This document shows, in pieces, positions 18,532 to 26,797 of a stretch of 64,000 bases of DNA. The position numbers were made by a program, and so were the translations under genes. The stretch spans positions 186,001-250,000 of the forward strand of contig JAFKGR010000004.1 in assembly GCA_017307735.1 (NCBI GenBank), written 5' to 3'. Under the pieces are notes generated by a model. The model saw nothing but the letters and a program-made list of their open reading frames with translations. It was not told where the DNA came from and did no database searches. The DNA is from Chitinophagaceae bacterium. Its GTDB lineage: Bacteria > Bacteroidota > Bacteroidia > Chitinophagales > Chitinophagaceae. Position 1 is the stretch's first letter. Each line of letters begins with the position of its first letter.

Positions 18532-19662
18532 ATGAAAAAAATATTTGGAACATTAATCCTCATCGCAACTCTTTATTCCTGCGGCAGCAAACAAACTGCA
18601 GGAGAAGAGGTGGCTGCGCCATCATCAGGAAATGTTGTTACACTCACAGATGCTCAATTAAAAAATGCGGGTGTTGAAACAGGCAAATTGGAAATAAAAA
18701 ATATTTCATCTGTGCTGAATCTGAACGGCAAAGTTGATGTGCCACCGCAAAACATTGTTTCAGTAAGTGTGCCCCTGGGCGGATATTTAAAAGCCACACG
18801 TCTTCTTCCGGGTATGCATGTCAACAAGGGAGATATACTGGCAGTGATGGAGGACCCTCAGTATATTCAGTTGCAACAGGATTACCTGACTGCAAAAGCA
18901 CAATTTGCATTCAATGAAAAAGAATACAACAGACAAAAAGAATTGAATCTGAGCAAAGCCAGCAGCGACAAGGTATTTGAACAGGCAAAGGCAACTTATC
19001 AGACACAATATATTTTAATCAAATCGCTTGAGCAGAAACTGCGGCTCATCGGTGTGAACCCCGACAGGATAACGCCGGATAACATCTCAAAAAGTATTAA
19101 CATCTATTCGCCGATTACAGGATTTGTATCCTCGGTCAATGTCAACATCGGAAAATTTGTCAATCCGAGCGACGTGCTGTTTGAGCTCGTAAATCCGGAA
19201 GATATTCATTTGGCGCTGACTGTGTTTGACAAGGATGTAAATAAGTTATCCATTGGTCAAAAACTGATTGCCTATACAAACACGCATCCCGAAAAAAAGT
19301 ATCCCGGCGACATCATTCTTATCAGCAAAACCCTCGCCGGTGATAATGCTACCCTCGTTCATTGCCACTTTGAAAAATATGACAAAGAATTGTTGCCCGG
19401 CATGTTTATGAATGCAGATGTGGAATTAAAGCTGAGCAATGTTTTGACTTTACCTGATGAATCCATTGTGAGATTTGAAAATAAAAATTATGCATTTGTT
19501 GAGAAAAGCAGCCATCAGTTTGAAATGAAAGAATTACAGGTTGGAAATAAGGAAAATGGATTTACAGAAGTAACGGGAGATTCAAGCTTCAACAACCAGG
19601 TATTTGTTGTCAAAGGGGCCTATAAACTTTTGATGGCATTGAAGAATGTGGCAGACGAGTGA
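18532..19662 (+). CDS. RND efflux periplasmic adaptor (HlyD/CusB family) lipoprotein
   Basis: 376 residues. Lipobox YSCG at residues 15-18 anchors it to a membrane. Order of parts: beta-barrel/lipoyl segment (VSVPLGGYLKATRLLPGMHV), alpha-hairpin (QLQQDYLTAKAQFAFNEKEY and beyond, residues 120-170), second lipoyl half (IYSPITGFVSSVNVNIGKFV), beta-barrel and membrane-proximal domain. It should bridge the inner-membrane pump and the channel, which here are one polypeptide. It is the last gene of the operon; a terminator follows at 19716. Confidence 0.88.
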   Translation: MKKIFGTLILIATLYSCGSKQTAGEEVAAPSSGNVVTLTDAQLKNAGVETGKLEIKNISSVLNLNGKVDVPPQNIVSVSVPLGGYLKATRLLPGMHVNKGDILAVMEDPQYIQLQQDYLTAKAQFAFNEKEYNRQKELNLSKASSDKVFEQAKATYQTQYILIKSLEQKLRLIGVNPDRITPDNISKSINIYSPITGFVSSVNVNIGKFVNPSDVLFELVNPEDIHLALTVFDKDVNKLSIGQKLIAYTNTHPEKKYPGDIILISKTLAGDNATLVHCHFEKYDKELLPGMFMNADVELKLSNVLTLPDESIVRFENKNYAFVEKSSHQFEMKELQVGNKENGFTEVTGDSSFNNQVFVVKGAYKLLMALKNVADE

Positions 19663-19715
19663 TTTCAACAGGCTTGACAGTGGGTATTATCATTGGCTGC
19701 TGCAGCGGATTAAAG

Positions 19716-19746
19716 AGGCTTGTCTTGTAAAAGACGGGCCTTTTTT
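19716..19746 (+). terminator. Rho-independent terminator after the metal-pump operon
   Basis: AGGCTTGTCTT pairs with AAGACGGGCCT across a GTAA loop (11 pairs, two G-U), followed by a run of Ts. It lies 54 bp after the adaptor stop. Confidence 0.8.
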
Positions 19747-20092
19747 GGATAAAAAAGAATGAATTACGAGTAATGAAGGAAAAGGATTTGAAATATTTTT
19801 AAGGGGTCATGAAGAATGAATGATGGAAAATTGACATAGGGTAACCACAGTAGGAATTTATTTGCGTTACTTCGTTCCCTATTTGATAATGCTATTGCGG
19901 TGAAATTAATAACAAATGAAAGGCGTCCTTTCCGAAAGAAAAGGTGTGAGATTCACTACGAGGCCGAAAACAAGAAAGCTAATATTTTAAATAACCTTAC
20001 TCTGCTTTATAATTATGAAATCTGACAAGGGAACGTCGAGGCAATGACCAAAGATTTTTGTTTATTCATGTATTTACCAATAAATTAGATAG
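19747..20092. other. Intergenic region upstream of DUF262 gene
   Basis: No gene is supported. A frame without stop codons from about 19853 to 20028 encodes a charged, plausible-looking peptide ending LLYNYEI but lacks a start codon; it may be the remnant of a lost gene. The rest is A/T-rich. Confidence 0.35.
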
Positions 20093-21883
20093 ATGCAAAA
20101 GTATTCAGTTAATCAGCATTTGATAGAAACCGTCTTATCGTGGGTGAAATCAGGCGAAATCGCAATCCCGGAAATACAAAGGCCTTTTGTTTGGAACAGC
20201 AGTAAGGTTCGTGATTTGATAGATAGCTTATACCAGGGCTATCCGATTGGTTATGTAATAGCATGGCGCAATCCAAATGTTCGCCTGAAAGATGGCAGTA
20301 TAAGCGAAGGTAAAAAGGTTTTAATTGATGGGCAACAAAGAGTCACCGCATTAACGGCAGCGATATTAGGAGAATATGTGATCGATACTACTTATGAACG
20401 CATAAAAATTAAAATTGCTTTCAATCCGGTTTTAGAAAAATTTGAGGTACAAAATCCCGCAATTTTAAAAGATAAGACATGGTTTCACGATATTTCGGAA
20501 GCTTTAAATGGAAATCTGGGGATCCTGAAATTAGTAAGACGCTATCTTGAACTGAATCCGGAAGCAAATGAAGATAAAATTGAAAAAGCCTTTACTAATC
20601 TCATCAATATTCCTAAGAAACAAATTGGTTTAATTGAATTAGATTCTGATTTAGAAATTGAAACGGTTACCGAAATATTCATTCGTATTAATTCGCAGGG
20701 AGTTGTTTTAAGCCAGGCAGATTTTGTGATGAGTAAGATAGCTGCTAATACCGAATTTGATGGGAATGTTTTGCGAAAAGCAATAGATTATTTCTGCCAT
20801 TTAGCCATAGCGCCGGAATTTTATAAACATATTTTAGATAACGATACAGAATTTGCGAAAACAGATTTTTTTCAGAAAATGGTATGGTTAAAAAGCGAGA
20901 ATGAGGATTTGTATAATCCGGATTATAATGATTTGATTCGTGTTGCGTTTACGCCTCAATTTAACCGGGGGCGATTGGCTGATTTGGTTAGTTTATTATC
21001 GGGAAGAAATTTTGAAACAAGATCCTTTGAAAATGTAATTGCCGAGCAATCCTTTGCGATATTGAAGAAAGGTGTTTTAAATTTTATTAATGAAACCAAT
21101 TTCAAACGTTTCTTAATGATTATAAAATCGGCAGGTTTTATTTCGTCAAAATTAATTCGCTCACAAAATGCTTTGAACTTTGCATACATCGTTTATCTGA
21201 AATTAAAAGAATTAGGGGTTAATTCTGCTGAAATTGGAAGTTTTGTCAACAGATGGTTTGTATATTCCATCCTCACCGGCAGGTATTCAGGATCACCTGA
21301 ATCGGCTTTTGATTTTGATATAAAACAAATCGCACAAAAACCAATTGATGAATATTTGAAAGAAAAAGAAGAAGGTGAATTGTCAGAGGCCTTTTGGAAT
21401 GCTGAATTGCCACAGAGTTTGGGCACATCAGTAGCGAGTAGTCCCTATTTTCATGTCTTTCTTGCCGCCCAAGTAAAAGCGAATGATAAAGGTTTTTTAT
21501 CAAGAGATGTTTTTGTAGGAGATTTGATTTCTTTACGGGGAGATATCCATCATTTATTTCCTAAAGATTATTTAAAGAAAAATGGATTAGCCAGGGGGCA
21601 ATACAATCAGATAGCCAATTACGTTTACATGCAATCTGAGATAAATATAAAAGTGGGCAACCACGCCCCGGTTGACTATTTTAAAGGTATTATTAACCAA
21701 ATTGAAACCAACAATAAATTAATAAGTGGTGTTTCTTCACTGGAAGAGTTAAATGAAAATTTATTAGCTAACTGTGTGCCACTTGAAATAGTTCAAATGA
21801 ACATTGATGATTACTCAGATTTTCTTGCCAAAAGGAGATTGCTGATGGCAAAAAAGATAAAAGATTATTATTTTTCATTGTAG
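20093..21883 (+). CDS. DUF262/GmrSD-like protein (possible type IV restriction or phage-defence nuclease)
   Basis: 596 residues. The N-terminal DUF262 (ParB/Srx-like) signature is clear: IPEIQRPFVWNSSKVRDLI, YQGYPIGYVIAW, and the DGQQR motif (LIDGQQRVTAL, about residue 83). The C-terminal third has an HNH/DUF1524-like motif, HHLFPKDYLKKNG, followed by a conserved Asn-containing YNQIANYVYM and the K in INIKVGN. GmrSD enzymes cleave modified (glucosylated hydroxymethyl-cytosine) phage DNA, and related fusions act in other defence systems. No partner gene is adjacent, so it is a solitary copy; the target is not known. Confidence 0.85.
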   Translation: MQKYSVNQHLIETVLSWVKSGEIAIPEIQRPFVWNSSKVRDLIDSLYQGYPIGYVIAWRNPNVRLKDGSISEGKKVLIDGQQRVTALTAAILGEYVIDTTYERIKIKIAFNPVLEKFEVQNPAILKDKTWFHDISEALNGNLGILKLVRRYLELNPEANEDKIEKAFTNLINIPKKQIGLIELDSDLEIETVTEIFIRINSQGVVLSQADFVMSKIAANTEFDGNVLRKAIDYFCHLAIAPEFYKHILDNDTEFAKTDFFQKMVWLKSENEDLYNPDYNDLIRVAFTPQFNRGRLADLVSLLSGRNFETRSFENVIAEQSFAILKKGVLNFINETNFKRFLMIIKSAGFISSKLIRSQNALNFAYIVYLKLKELGVNSAEIGSFVNRWFVYSILTGRYSGSPESAFDFDIKQIAQKPIDEYLKEKEEGELSEAFWNAELPQSLGTSVASSPYFHVFLAAQVKANDKGFLSRDVFVGDLISLRGDIHHLFPKDYLKKNGLARGQYNQIANYVYMQSEINIKVGNHAPVDYFKGIINQIETNNKLISGVSSLEELNENLLANCVPLEIVQMNIDDYSDFLAKRRLLMAKKIKDYYFSL

Positions 21884-21905
21884 GCGGTTTTAAAAAATAG
21901 TTGTC

Positions 21906-22156
21906 ATGAACGGGAAAATTTTAAAAACTGAAAAAGATTACAACCGTGCAAATAAACGGGCAATGGAAATATTCCAGCAGAACCTTAAATACCGGAGGAC
22001 GATGAATAAGGCGTTTTACTACTATCGATATTGATAAAAGATTACGAAGATAGAACGGTAAAAATGACTGAATTAGATGTATTGGAAATCATCAAAGAAA
22101 AAATGCACGAACAGGGTTTAAAAAATAAAGACCTTGAACCAATTATCGGAAGCTAA
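21906..22156 (+). pseudogene. Decayed HigA-type antitoxin gene
   Basis: The start ATG at 21906 opens a frame (MNGKILKTEKDYNRANKRAM) that matches the beginning of HigA/Xre antitoxins. A frame change near 22005 leads into LLLLSILIKDYEDR and then DVLEIIKEKMHEQGLKNKDL EPIIGS, the hallmark region before the helix-turn-helix. A TAA follows, so the DNA-binding domain is missing. No higB toxin is adjacent. The 3' end touches the convergent GIY-YIG gene. Confidence 0.65.
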
Positions 22157-22424
22157 GGAGCCCATTGGGAATAAACGCAGGATCACAAAGCATTTCAATA
22201 AGTTTTCTGCTTTTTTGCTTTTTGATAAACTTTTCAATCTTCATTGCAGAAGAGCGATTCATGCTACATTCAAAAACAGCTTTCAATTTCCACGGCCTGT
22301 AATTGGAAGTATAGGTGTTGAAAAGATTGGTATTGTGCTCTGATAATCGCCGGTAGGGATCGTCTGTATATCCGACATAATATTTATCACCGGGTTCAGA
22401 ATAAAGAATGTATATGAAGTACAT
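22143..22424 (-). CDS. GIY-YIG domain protein (intact copy)
   Basis: About 93 residues. GIY-YIG signature as YILYS..KYYVGYT, then RRLSEHN, YRPWKL and the MKIEKFIKKQKSRKLIE helix with the catalytic-type Glu. Single-domain proteins of this kind are common in Bacteroidota; the in vivo role is not established. The start at ATG 22424 lies only a few bases from the T-run of the tRNA-Asn terminator, with no obvious own promoter. The 3' end overlaps the decayed higA gene. Confidence 0.8.
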   Translation of the reverse strand: MYFIYILYSEPGDKYYVGYTDDPYRRLSEHNTNLFNTYTSNYRPWKLKAVFECSMNRSSAMKIEKFIKKQKSRKLIEMLCDPAFIPNGLLSFR

Positions 22425-22425
22425 C

Positions 22426-22454
22426 AATAAAAAAACCACGATTTTGTCGTGGTT
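22426..22454 (-). terminator. Terminator of tRNA-Asn
   Basis: On the minus strand AACCACGA pairs perfectly with TCGTGGTT over a five-base CAAAA loop and is followed by a T-run at 22433-22428. The GIY-YIG start codon follows almost immediately. Confidence 0.8.
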
Positions 22455-22458
22455 ATCG

Positions 22459-22532
22459 CTCCCCCTGCTGGACTTGAACCAGCGACCCTTTGATTAACAG
22501 TCAAATGCTCTAACCAACTGAGCTAAGGAGGA
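22459..22532 (-). tRNA. tRNA-Asn (GTT)
   Basis: Full cloverleaf of 74 nt: acceptor TCCTCCT/AGGGGGA, D-arm AGCTC..GAGC, anticodon arm TTTGACTGTTAATCAAA with GTT anticodon, T-arm GCTGG TTCAAGT CCAGC. CCA is not encoded. Own promoter at 22563-22592. Confidence 0.95.
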
Positions 22533-22562
22533 ATCAACCCTCATTTCTGAAATCGAGGGCTG

Positions 22563-22592
22563 CAAAAATAGCCATTTTTGTATTTTGACAAA
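22563..22592 (-). promoter_or_regulatory. Bacteroidota-type promoter of tRNA-Asn
   Basis: On the minus strand TTTG (-33) is followed after 18 nt by TATTTTTG (-7, consensus TAnnTTTG), then GCAGCCC. The same CTATTTTTGCAGCCC string precedes the other tRNA locus at 45914. Confidence 0.7.
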
Positions 22593-22617
22593 ATTATAAA
22601 ATCCATTTTGTCAAAAT
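22582..22617. repeat. Two ATTTTGwCAAAAT palindromes
   Basis: ATTTTGACAAAAT (22582-22594) and ATTTTGTCAAAAT (22605-22617) are near-perfect palindromes 10 bp apart. They overlap the -33 region of the tRNA-Asn promoter. A third similar string is at 23426-23439. Possible operator, or symmetric DNA by chance in A/T-rich sequence. Confidence 0.35.
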
Positions 22618-22794
22618 CTTTTTGTCGTTTTAGACAGAATCCAATTTCTGTAATAAAAAGAACCCTGTTTTTAAATCTTGTTCGGGAAAATTTGAAAGAC
22701 TGACTTTTTCAGATGGGTTAACCAAAGATTGGGAATCGGGTTGCCCGGATAAATACATCTCTGATAAGTTTGTCTCCCCCTGATTAATCTTCAA

Positions 22795-23388
22795 TTAAAA
22801 TCTGATGCCGGTTTTAAACTCCAATCGCCCGTAACTGAATCTGTACTTATCTGTTGGCGGCGCATCACATTCGGCGCAGGGTGTGTACCACATATCCGCT
22901 TTTAATTTTTTGAATGAATGCCCAATCGTGAAGAATATATTTTTATTTTTAAATATCTGTCCTTCAAATCCAATACCCGCCGCTGTGTAAATTCCACCTG
23001 AAAACTGATAGTGGTCATAACTTCCAAGAGATTTATCCGGCTTGTTTTTAAACGGGAAATTATATCCCAGCGACCCGTAAACAAATGCTTCATGTTTGGA
23101 ACCTATGTCAAAACGGAAATCAGAAAACAAAGGAAACGTATTGTTCATATACCCGTCATATCCCAAACCAATTCCGGCAAACCACCTGTCCTTTTTTATT
23201 CCGTTGACCGCCTGAAGCACAAAACCATTATGATTCTCACCAACGGCAATCCCACTCTGAATGATGGATTGAAAACGCAGTGTTGAATCCTGTGCGCTCA
23301 AGCTGTGGAAAGAGAAAATACTCAACACCAACAGGATACAAAAAATCCTGTTCACTCTTTTCTGAAGCGGCTTAATCATTGATCTCAT
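22795..23388 (-). CDS. Outer-membrane beta-barrel protein, last gene of sigma-factor operon
   Basis: 197 residues. Signal peptide ending SLSAQ (about residue 32), then alternating strands (GIAVGENHNGFVLQAVNG, WFAGIGLGYDGY, AFVYGSLGYNF) and a final aromatic strand LEFKTGIRF. This is a small 8- to 10-strand barrel of unknown ligand. Same strand as four genes upstream to the sigma factor; distances suggest one transcription unit. Confidence 0.7.
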   Translation of the reverse strand: MRSMIKPLQKRVNRIFCILLVLSIFSFHSLSAQDSTLRFQSIIQSGIAVGENHNGFVLQAVNGIKKDRWFAGIGLGYDGYMNNTFPLFSDFRFDIGSKHEAFVYGSLGYNFPFKNKPDKSLGSYDHYQFSGGIYTAAGIGFEGQIFKNKNIFFTIGHSFKKLKADMWYTPCAECDAPPTDKYRFSYGRLEFKTGIRF

Positions 23389-23431
23389 GTTTACTAATCA
23401 TTTACAGAAATATTTTGCATTTGATATTTTG

Positions 23432-24127
23432 TCAAAAATCATGGCCAACACCAAATGACATTTTTAAAAATTTATGTGGCAAAGAAATCCCGTAAACATC
23501 CTGACTGAATAGATAATTGTCTTCTTTAACGGTGTTAACCGCTGAGTAAGAAACTCTGCCGGTCAACCTGATATTTTTTGAAATCCGGTAGTCTGACCCA
23601 ACTCCAAAATTCAATGAAATGCCCTGCCAATATTTTTTCGGGTAAGTGTCTTGATATTTTTGAAAGCCGACTTCGTAAAAAGTATTTAATAAATAATTCA
23701 CGGAAATCCCGCTTGTGAAAAAAATATTTGTTTTTGACCTGGTTATAAAATTGTACCCAAAGTTGACGGGTATTTCAAATGTCCTTAATGAAACTGATTT
23801 TGTACCTACAAGTTCCATTGTCCAACTTTGATGTGGTGGTGGCAATACAGTTTGATTTAAGAATGCAATTGTCGTAAGCTTTCGCGAAACAAAACCTAAA
23901 CCAATTTCAGAAAAAAACCTTTTTGTAAGGTCAACTTTTAGGTTCGTCTGTACACCAAAATTCCAGGAATCTTTTGTGTAAGTATCCCGCCATCTGAATG
24001 CATAGTTATTTTTATAAAAAGTGAGTTCAGGTTGAAAATAAAGATAAACAGAATAGTTTTTTTTATTTTGCCCGGCAGCAGGTAATGAAAAAAATATAAA
24101 AACCAATATTATCAAATTATTTTTCAT
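23432..24127 (-). CDS. Outer-membrane beta-barrel protein
   Basis: 231 residues with a signal peptide (IILVFIFFSLPAAGQ) and repeated amphipathic strands (FFSEIGLGFVSRKL, FEIPVNFGYNFI, ISLNFGVGSDYRI), ending in LKMSFGVGHDF, a typical C-terminal barrel strand. It looks like the PorT/OmpA-like barrels frequent in Bacteroidota. Function unknown. Confidence 0.7.
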   Translation of the reverse strand: MKNNLIILVFIFFSLPAAGQNKKNYSVYLYFQPELTFYKNNYAFRWRDTYTKDSWNFGVQTNLKVDLTKRFFSEIGLGFVSRKLTTIAFLNQTVLPPPHQSWTMELVGTKSVSLRTFEIPVNFGYNFITRSKTNIFFTSGISVNYLLNTFYEVGFQKYQDTYPKKYWQGISLNFGVGSDYRISKNIRLTGRVSYSAVNTVKEDNYLFSQDVYGISLPHKFLKMSFGVGHDF

Positions 24128-24170
24128 TGCAGTACTCCTTTTATAATAAGTTCTTGATTAAATCAGGTTG

Positions 24171-25412
24171 TTAATATGTCATTGCGTGGAGCAGATAAAT
24201 TTTATTCAAATCAGAATATGAATACTGGTACAATCCGTCCTTTGCAACAACCAGGGCTTTTCCATTATCGGCAATCACATCATAAGTCCCCGTCAGCTTA
24301 ATCTGCTTTATTAGTTTCAGATTCGTCACGTCTGAGGCATCAAAAATTTTCAGTCCGTCATCTCCGTCACAAATAAAAAGGAGATCGCCGTCTTTGGAAA
24401 GCCCGCGTGGATTTTTGAATGGATACGACCTGACAAGCGAAGGATTGGTAATGTCATTCAGCTTCAATATATCCAATTGGTTGGTGGTGCCGCCACAACT
24501 GTTGCCCGACCGAAGTGTTACATAGGCATAAGTGTCGTCTGCAATTACCGGGTCGCAACTTTGAACATGAAAAAATTCTCCTTCCTTCACAGGCGTTGCG
24601 GGGTCCTGAATATTGAAAACATACATGCCGGTTGAAGAACCGATAAATAATTTATCCTTCAGCGGGAAGATGGTTTCAATTGACCAGTTGTTGAGATGAA
24701 CAGTATTGGAGAATTCAGGAAGGAGTTCAGGGGTCAGGTTAAAAACGGACAGGTCGGAATTTGAAACAGTATATAAATAATTTTTTGCGAGCGCAAAGCG
24801 TGCCATTGATCCGCCTTTTCCTACCGGGGAAGACGATTTTACAGAACTGTTAGTGGACACGGCATAATCCATATAACTATTGTACCAGATCACTGGCTGG
24901 CTGCATGATTCTTTTATCATTGTATCACGGCGTATCCACGAAGTGATTATCAAATCTGAATCCGGCACGAAACCGTATCCGTAATTTCTCCGTGGGAAAA
25001 CACCATCATCAAATTTTACTGCTTTTATATCCAATGGATTGGTGATATCCAGCGTTACCAGGGTTGTATAAAAATCTGCATACAACTTATTTCCCTGAAC
25101 GGCCAGATCCAGATTCCCGGGAATATCTACAAAAGAAATATTGACTGGTGAAGCGGGATTGCGGTTGTCGATAATATGAATCCCTTTGTCTTTTTCATTG
25201 AGAAAAATATAATTTCCCTGAATGAATAGTTTTCCCGGTTCCACGATCGGTAGGGGAGGTTTGCTTTTTATATTGGCTCTCACTTCAGAGGCCTTTTTAT
25301 ATATTGGCTGATAAAAGGTATATCCCCTGTATTTCTCACAGGAATCTTTCATACAGGATGATAAACCTGCGATGATAAGCAAAGCCGTTGTTGCATACAT
25401 TAATCTTCTCAT
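24171..25412 (-). CDS. LVIVD-repeat lipoprotein (beta-propeller)
   Basis: 413 residues. Lipobox LSSC (Cys about residue 20) for surface or periplasmic anchoring. Repeats of the form GIHIIDNRNPASPV, LVTLDITNPLDIKAV, MYVFNIQDPATPV and LKIFDASDVTNLKL are LVIVD repeats, which fold as a beta-propeller. Several Cys pairs may form disulfides. Such proteins are often of unknown, possibly surface-binding, function. Third gene in the sigma-factor operon. Confidence 0.8.
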   Translation of the reverse strand: MRRLMYATTALLIIAGLSSCMKDSCEKYRGYTFYQPIYKKASEVRANIKSKPPLPIVEPGKLFIQGNYIFLNEKDKGIHIIDNRNPASPVNISFVDIPGNLDLAVQGNKLYADFYTTLVTLDITNPLDIKAVKFDDGVFPRRNYGYGFVPDSDLIITSWIRRDTMIKESCSQPVIWYNSYMDYAVSTNSSVKSSSPVGKGGSMARFALAKNYLYTVSNSDLSVFNLTPELLPEFSNTVHLNNWSIETIFPLKDKLFIGSSTGMYVFNIQDPATPVKEGEFFHVQSCDPVIADDTYAYVTLRSGNSCGGTTNQLDILKLNDITNPSLVRSYPFKNPRGLSKDGDLLFICDGDDGLKIFDASDVTNLKLIKQIKLTGTYDVIADNGKALVVAKDGLYQYSYSDLNKIYLLHAMTY

Positions 25413-25435
25413 AAAATGGACATTTATTGGGTTGA

Positions 25436-26797
25436 CTACCTTTTGCCCCGAATCGTTGCTTTGCGGTTAAAAATTATTTCAGCTTTCAATCCGATGAAGC
25501 TCAAATGGCTTGCGCCGAATAATCCTTCAGAAGCCATTTTGTTGATTTGATAATTTGCAAATGGTCCGGCTATGAGTTCAAATTGATTGTTAGAAAATAA
25601 TGGAAGGGATACGGATGCATCCAATCCAATGCCGGTTCTGGTAAGGCTCTTATTGTTTTTCCTGTAAATCCCTGAATCCAGTTGAAGGGCATCTGAGGCT
25701 ATTAATCTGGAAATCCTGAGTCCCGTTTCCCAGCGAAGAGGAATTTTATTTTTCAATCCGGAGGTAACAAAAAAATGTACCGGAAGTTCAATGAAATGAA
25801 AATGATTTGTATAAGTATTCAAATAATTGACTGAAGTGTATTGCCCGCTCTGAACGGGATTGCCAACCTTGCTCTCAATAGAATTCAATTTATATTGAAT
25901 GCCTGCTGAAATTCCCATTCCCTCTGAAAATTCCTTTATTGCGTTGAAGCCGATGGCTATTCCTGTTTTGTTTTTGAAAACAGGTGGCTGCCGCACCGGG
26001 CCGGGCCCTGTCACATTGCCCGGCGAAGGAGCGTTGGAAAGATCAGCCAGGTAAGATTTATTTTCAGATAAGCTAAAGATTCCTTTACCGGACATAGAAA
26101 TTCCCGGATCGGCATGAAGGCTCCATTTCCATGGATGATTCTTTTGAGTTGCCGGTTTTTTGTCCTCCTTATGAAAGGGGGTTACAGAATACGGTGAGAG
26201 TGGTGTGCTTCCAACCATTACAGCTCGCAGAGTTTGAAGTTGAATACGTGAGGGAGTTGGTATAGGCGGATATGCTGTTTTTTCAGAAGAAGGAAAGGAA
26301 AGGTTTGCCTGATCTGAATTTTTCCTGTCAACATTTTTATCAATAACGGATAATGAGTTTGCCGGTGGATTCAAATCAGCATGTAAAATCTCCTTTTTCC
26401 CGGATTTTTTTTGTGTGGTTTGAGTGCTGTTTAAATGTGATTCGTTTTCTCTTTCTGATTTTGAAGAAAGTGTTCCCTCAGTTTTTTCAGTTGATTGCTC
26501 TTGATTTTTCTTTGGAATAGTTAAATGTTGTGTATGGGAAGAAGATGGATTCAGGTCATCGGTTTTAATTTTTTCCGTTTTCGTGTATCCGTTATTTTCT
26601 TTTGGTGAATGATTGTTTTTGAGAAATAAATATCCTCCTGTCGTCAGGACAAGAAATGCCAATAAAAGAATCCACCGCCTTTTTTTGCGTGGCGATTCAA
26701 TGTTTTTTGAAACATAATCCCACACCGGTTCCGGGGGGCTGATTTGCAACTCCTCCAACCGTTTTTTTACTTCTTTTTCAAAATCCCTGCTTTCCAT
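25436..26797 (-). CDS. Membrane-anchored protein with C-terminal beta-barrel-like domain (possible anti-sigma role)
   Basis: 453 residues in three parts: a short N-terminal region (residues 1-38) with a conserved PPEPVWDYV; one transmembrane helix (WILLLAFLVLTTGGYLFL, about 41-58); then a long Ser/Thr/Lys/Gln-rich linker and a barrel-like domain from about residue 270 (IAIGFNAIKEFSEGMGISAG, PVHFFVTSGL). The gene overlaps the sigma-factor gene by 20 bp. Position and layout resemble an anti-sigma factor, but no classical anti-sigma domain is recognisable. Confidence 0.6.
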   Translation of the reverse strand: MESRDFEKEVKKRLEELQISPPEPVWDYVSKNIESPRKKRRWILLLAFLVLTTGGYLFLKNNHSPKENNGYTKTEKIKTDDLNPSSSHTQHLTIPKKNQEQSTEKTEGTLSSKSERENESHLNSTQTTQKKSGKKEILHADLNPPANSLSVIDKNVDRKNSDQANLSFPSSEKTAYPPIPTPSRIQLQTLRAVMVGSTPLSPYSVTPFHKEDKKPATQKNHPWKWSLHADPGISMSGKGIFSLSENKSYLADLSNAPSPGNVTGPGPVRQPPVFKNKTGIAIGFNAIKEFSEGMGISAGIQYKLNSIESKVGNPVQSGQYTSVNYLNTYTNHFHFIELPVHFFVTSGLKNKIPLRWETGLRISRLIASDALQLDSGIYRKNNKSLTRTGIGLDASVSLPLFSNNQFELIAGPFANYQINKMASEGLFGASHLSFIGLKAEIIFNRKATIRGKR

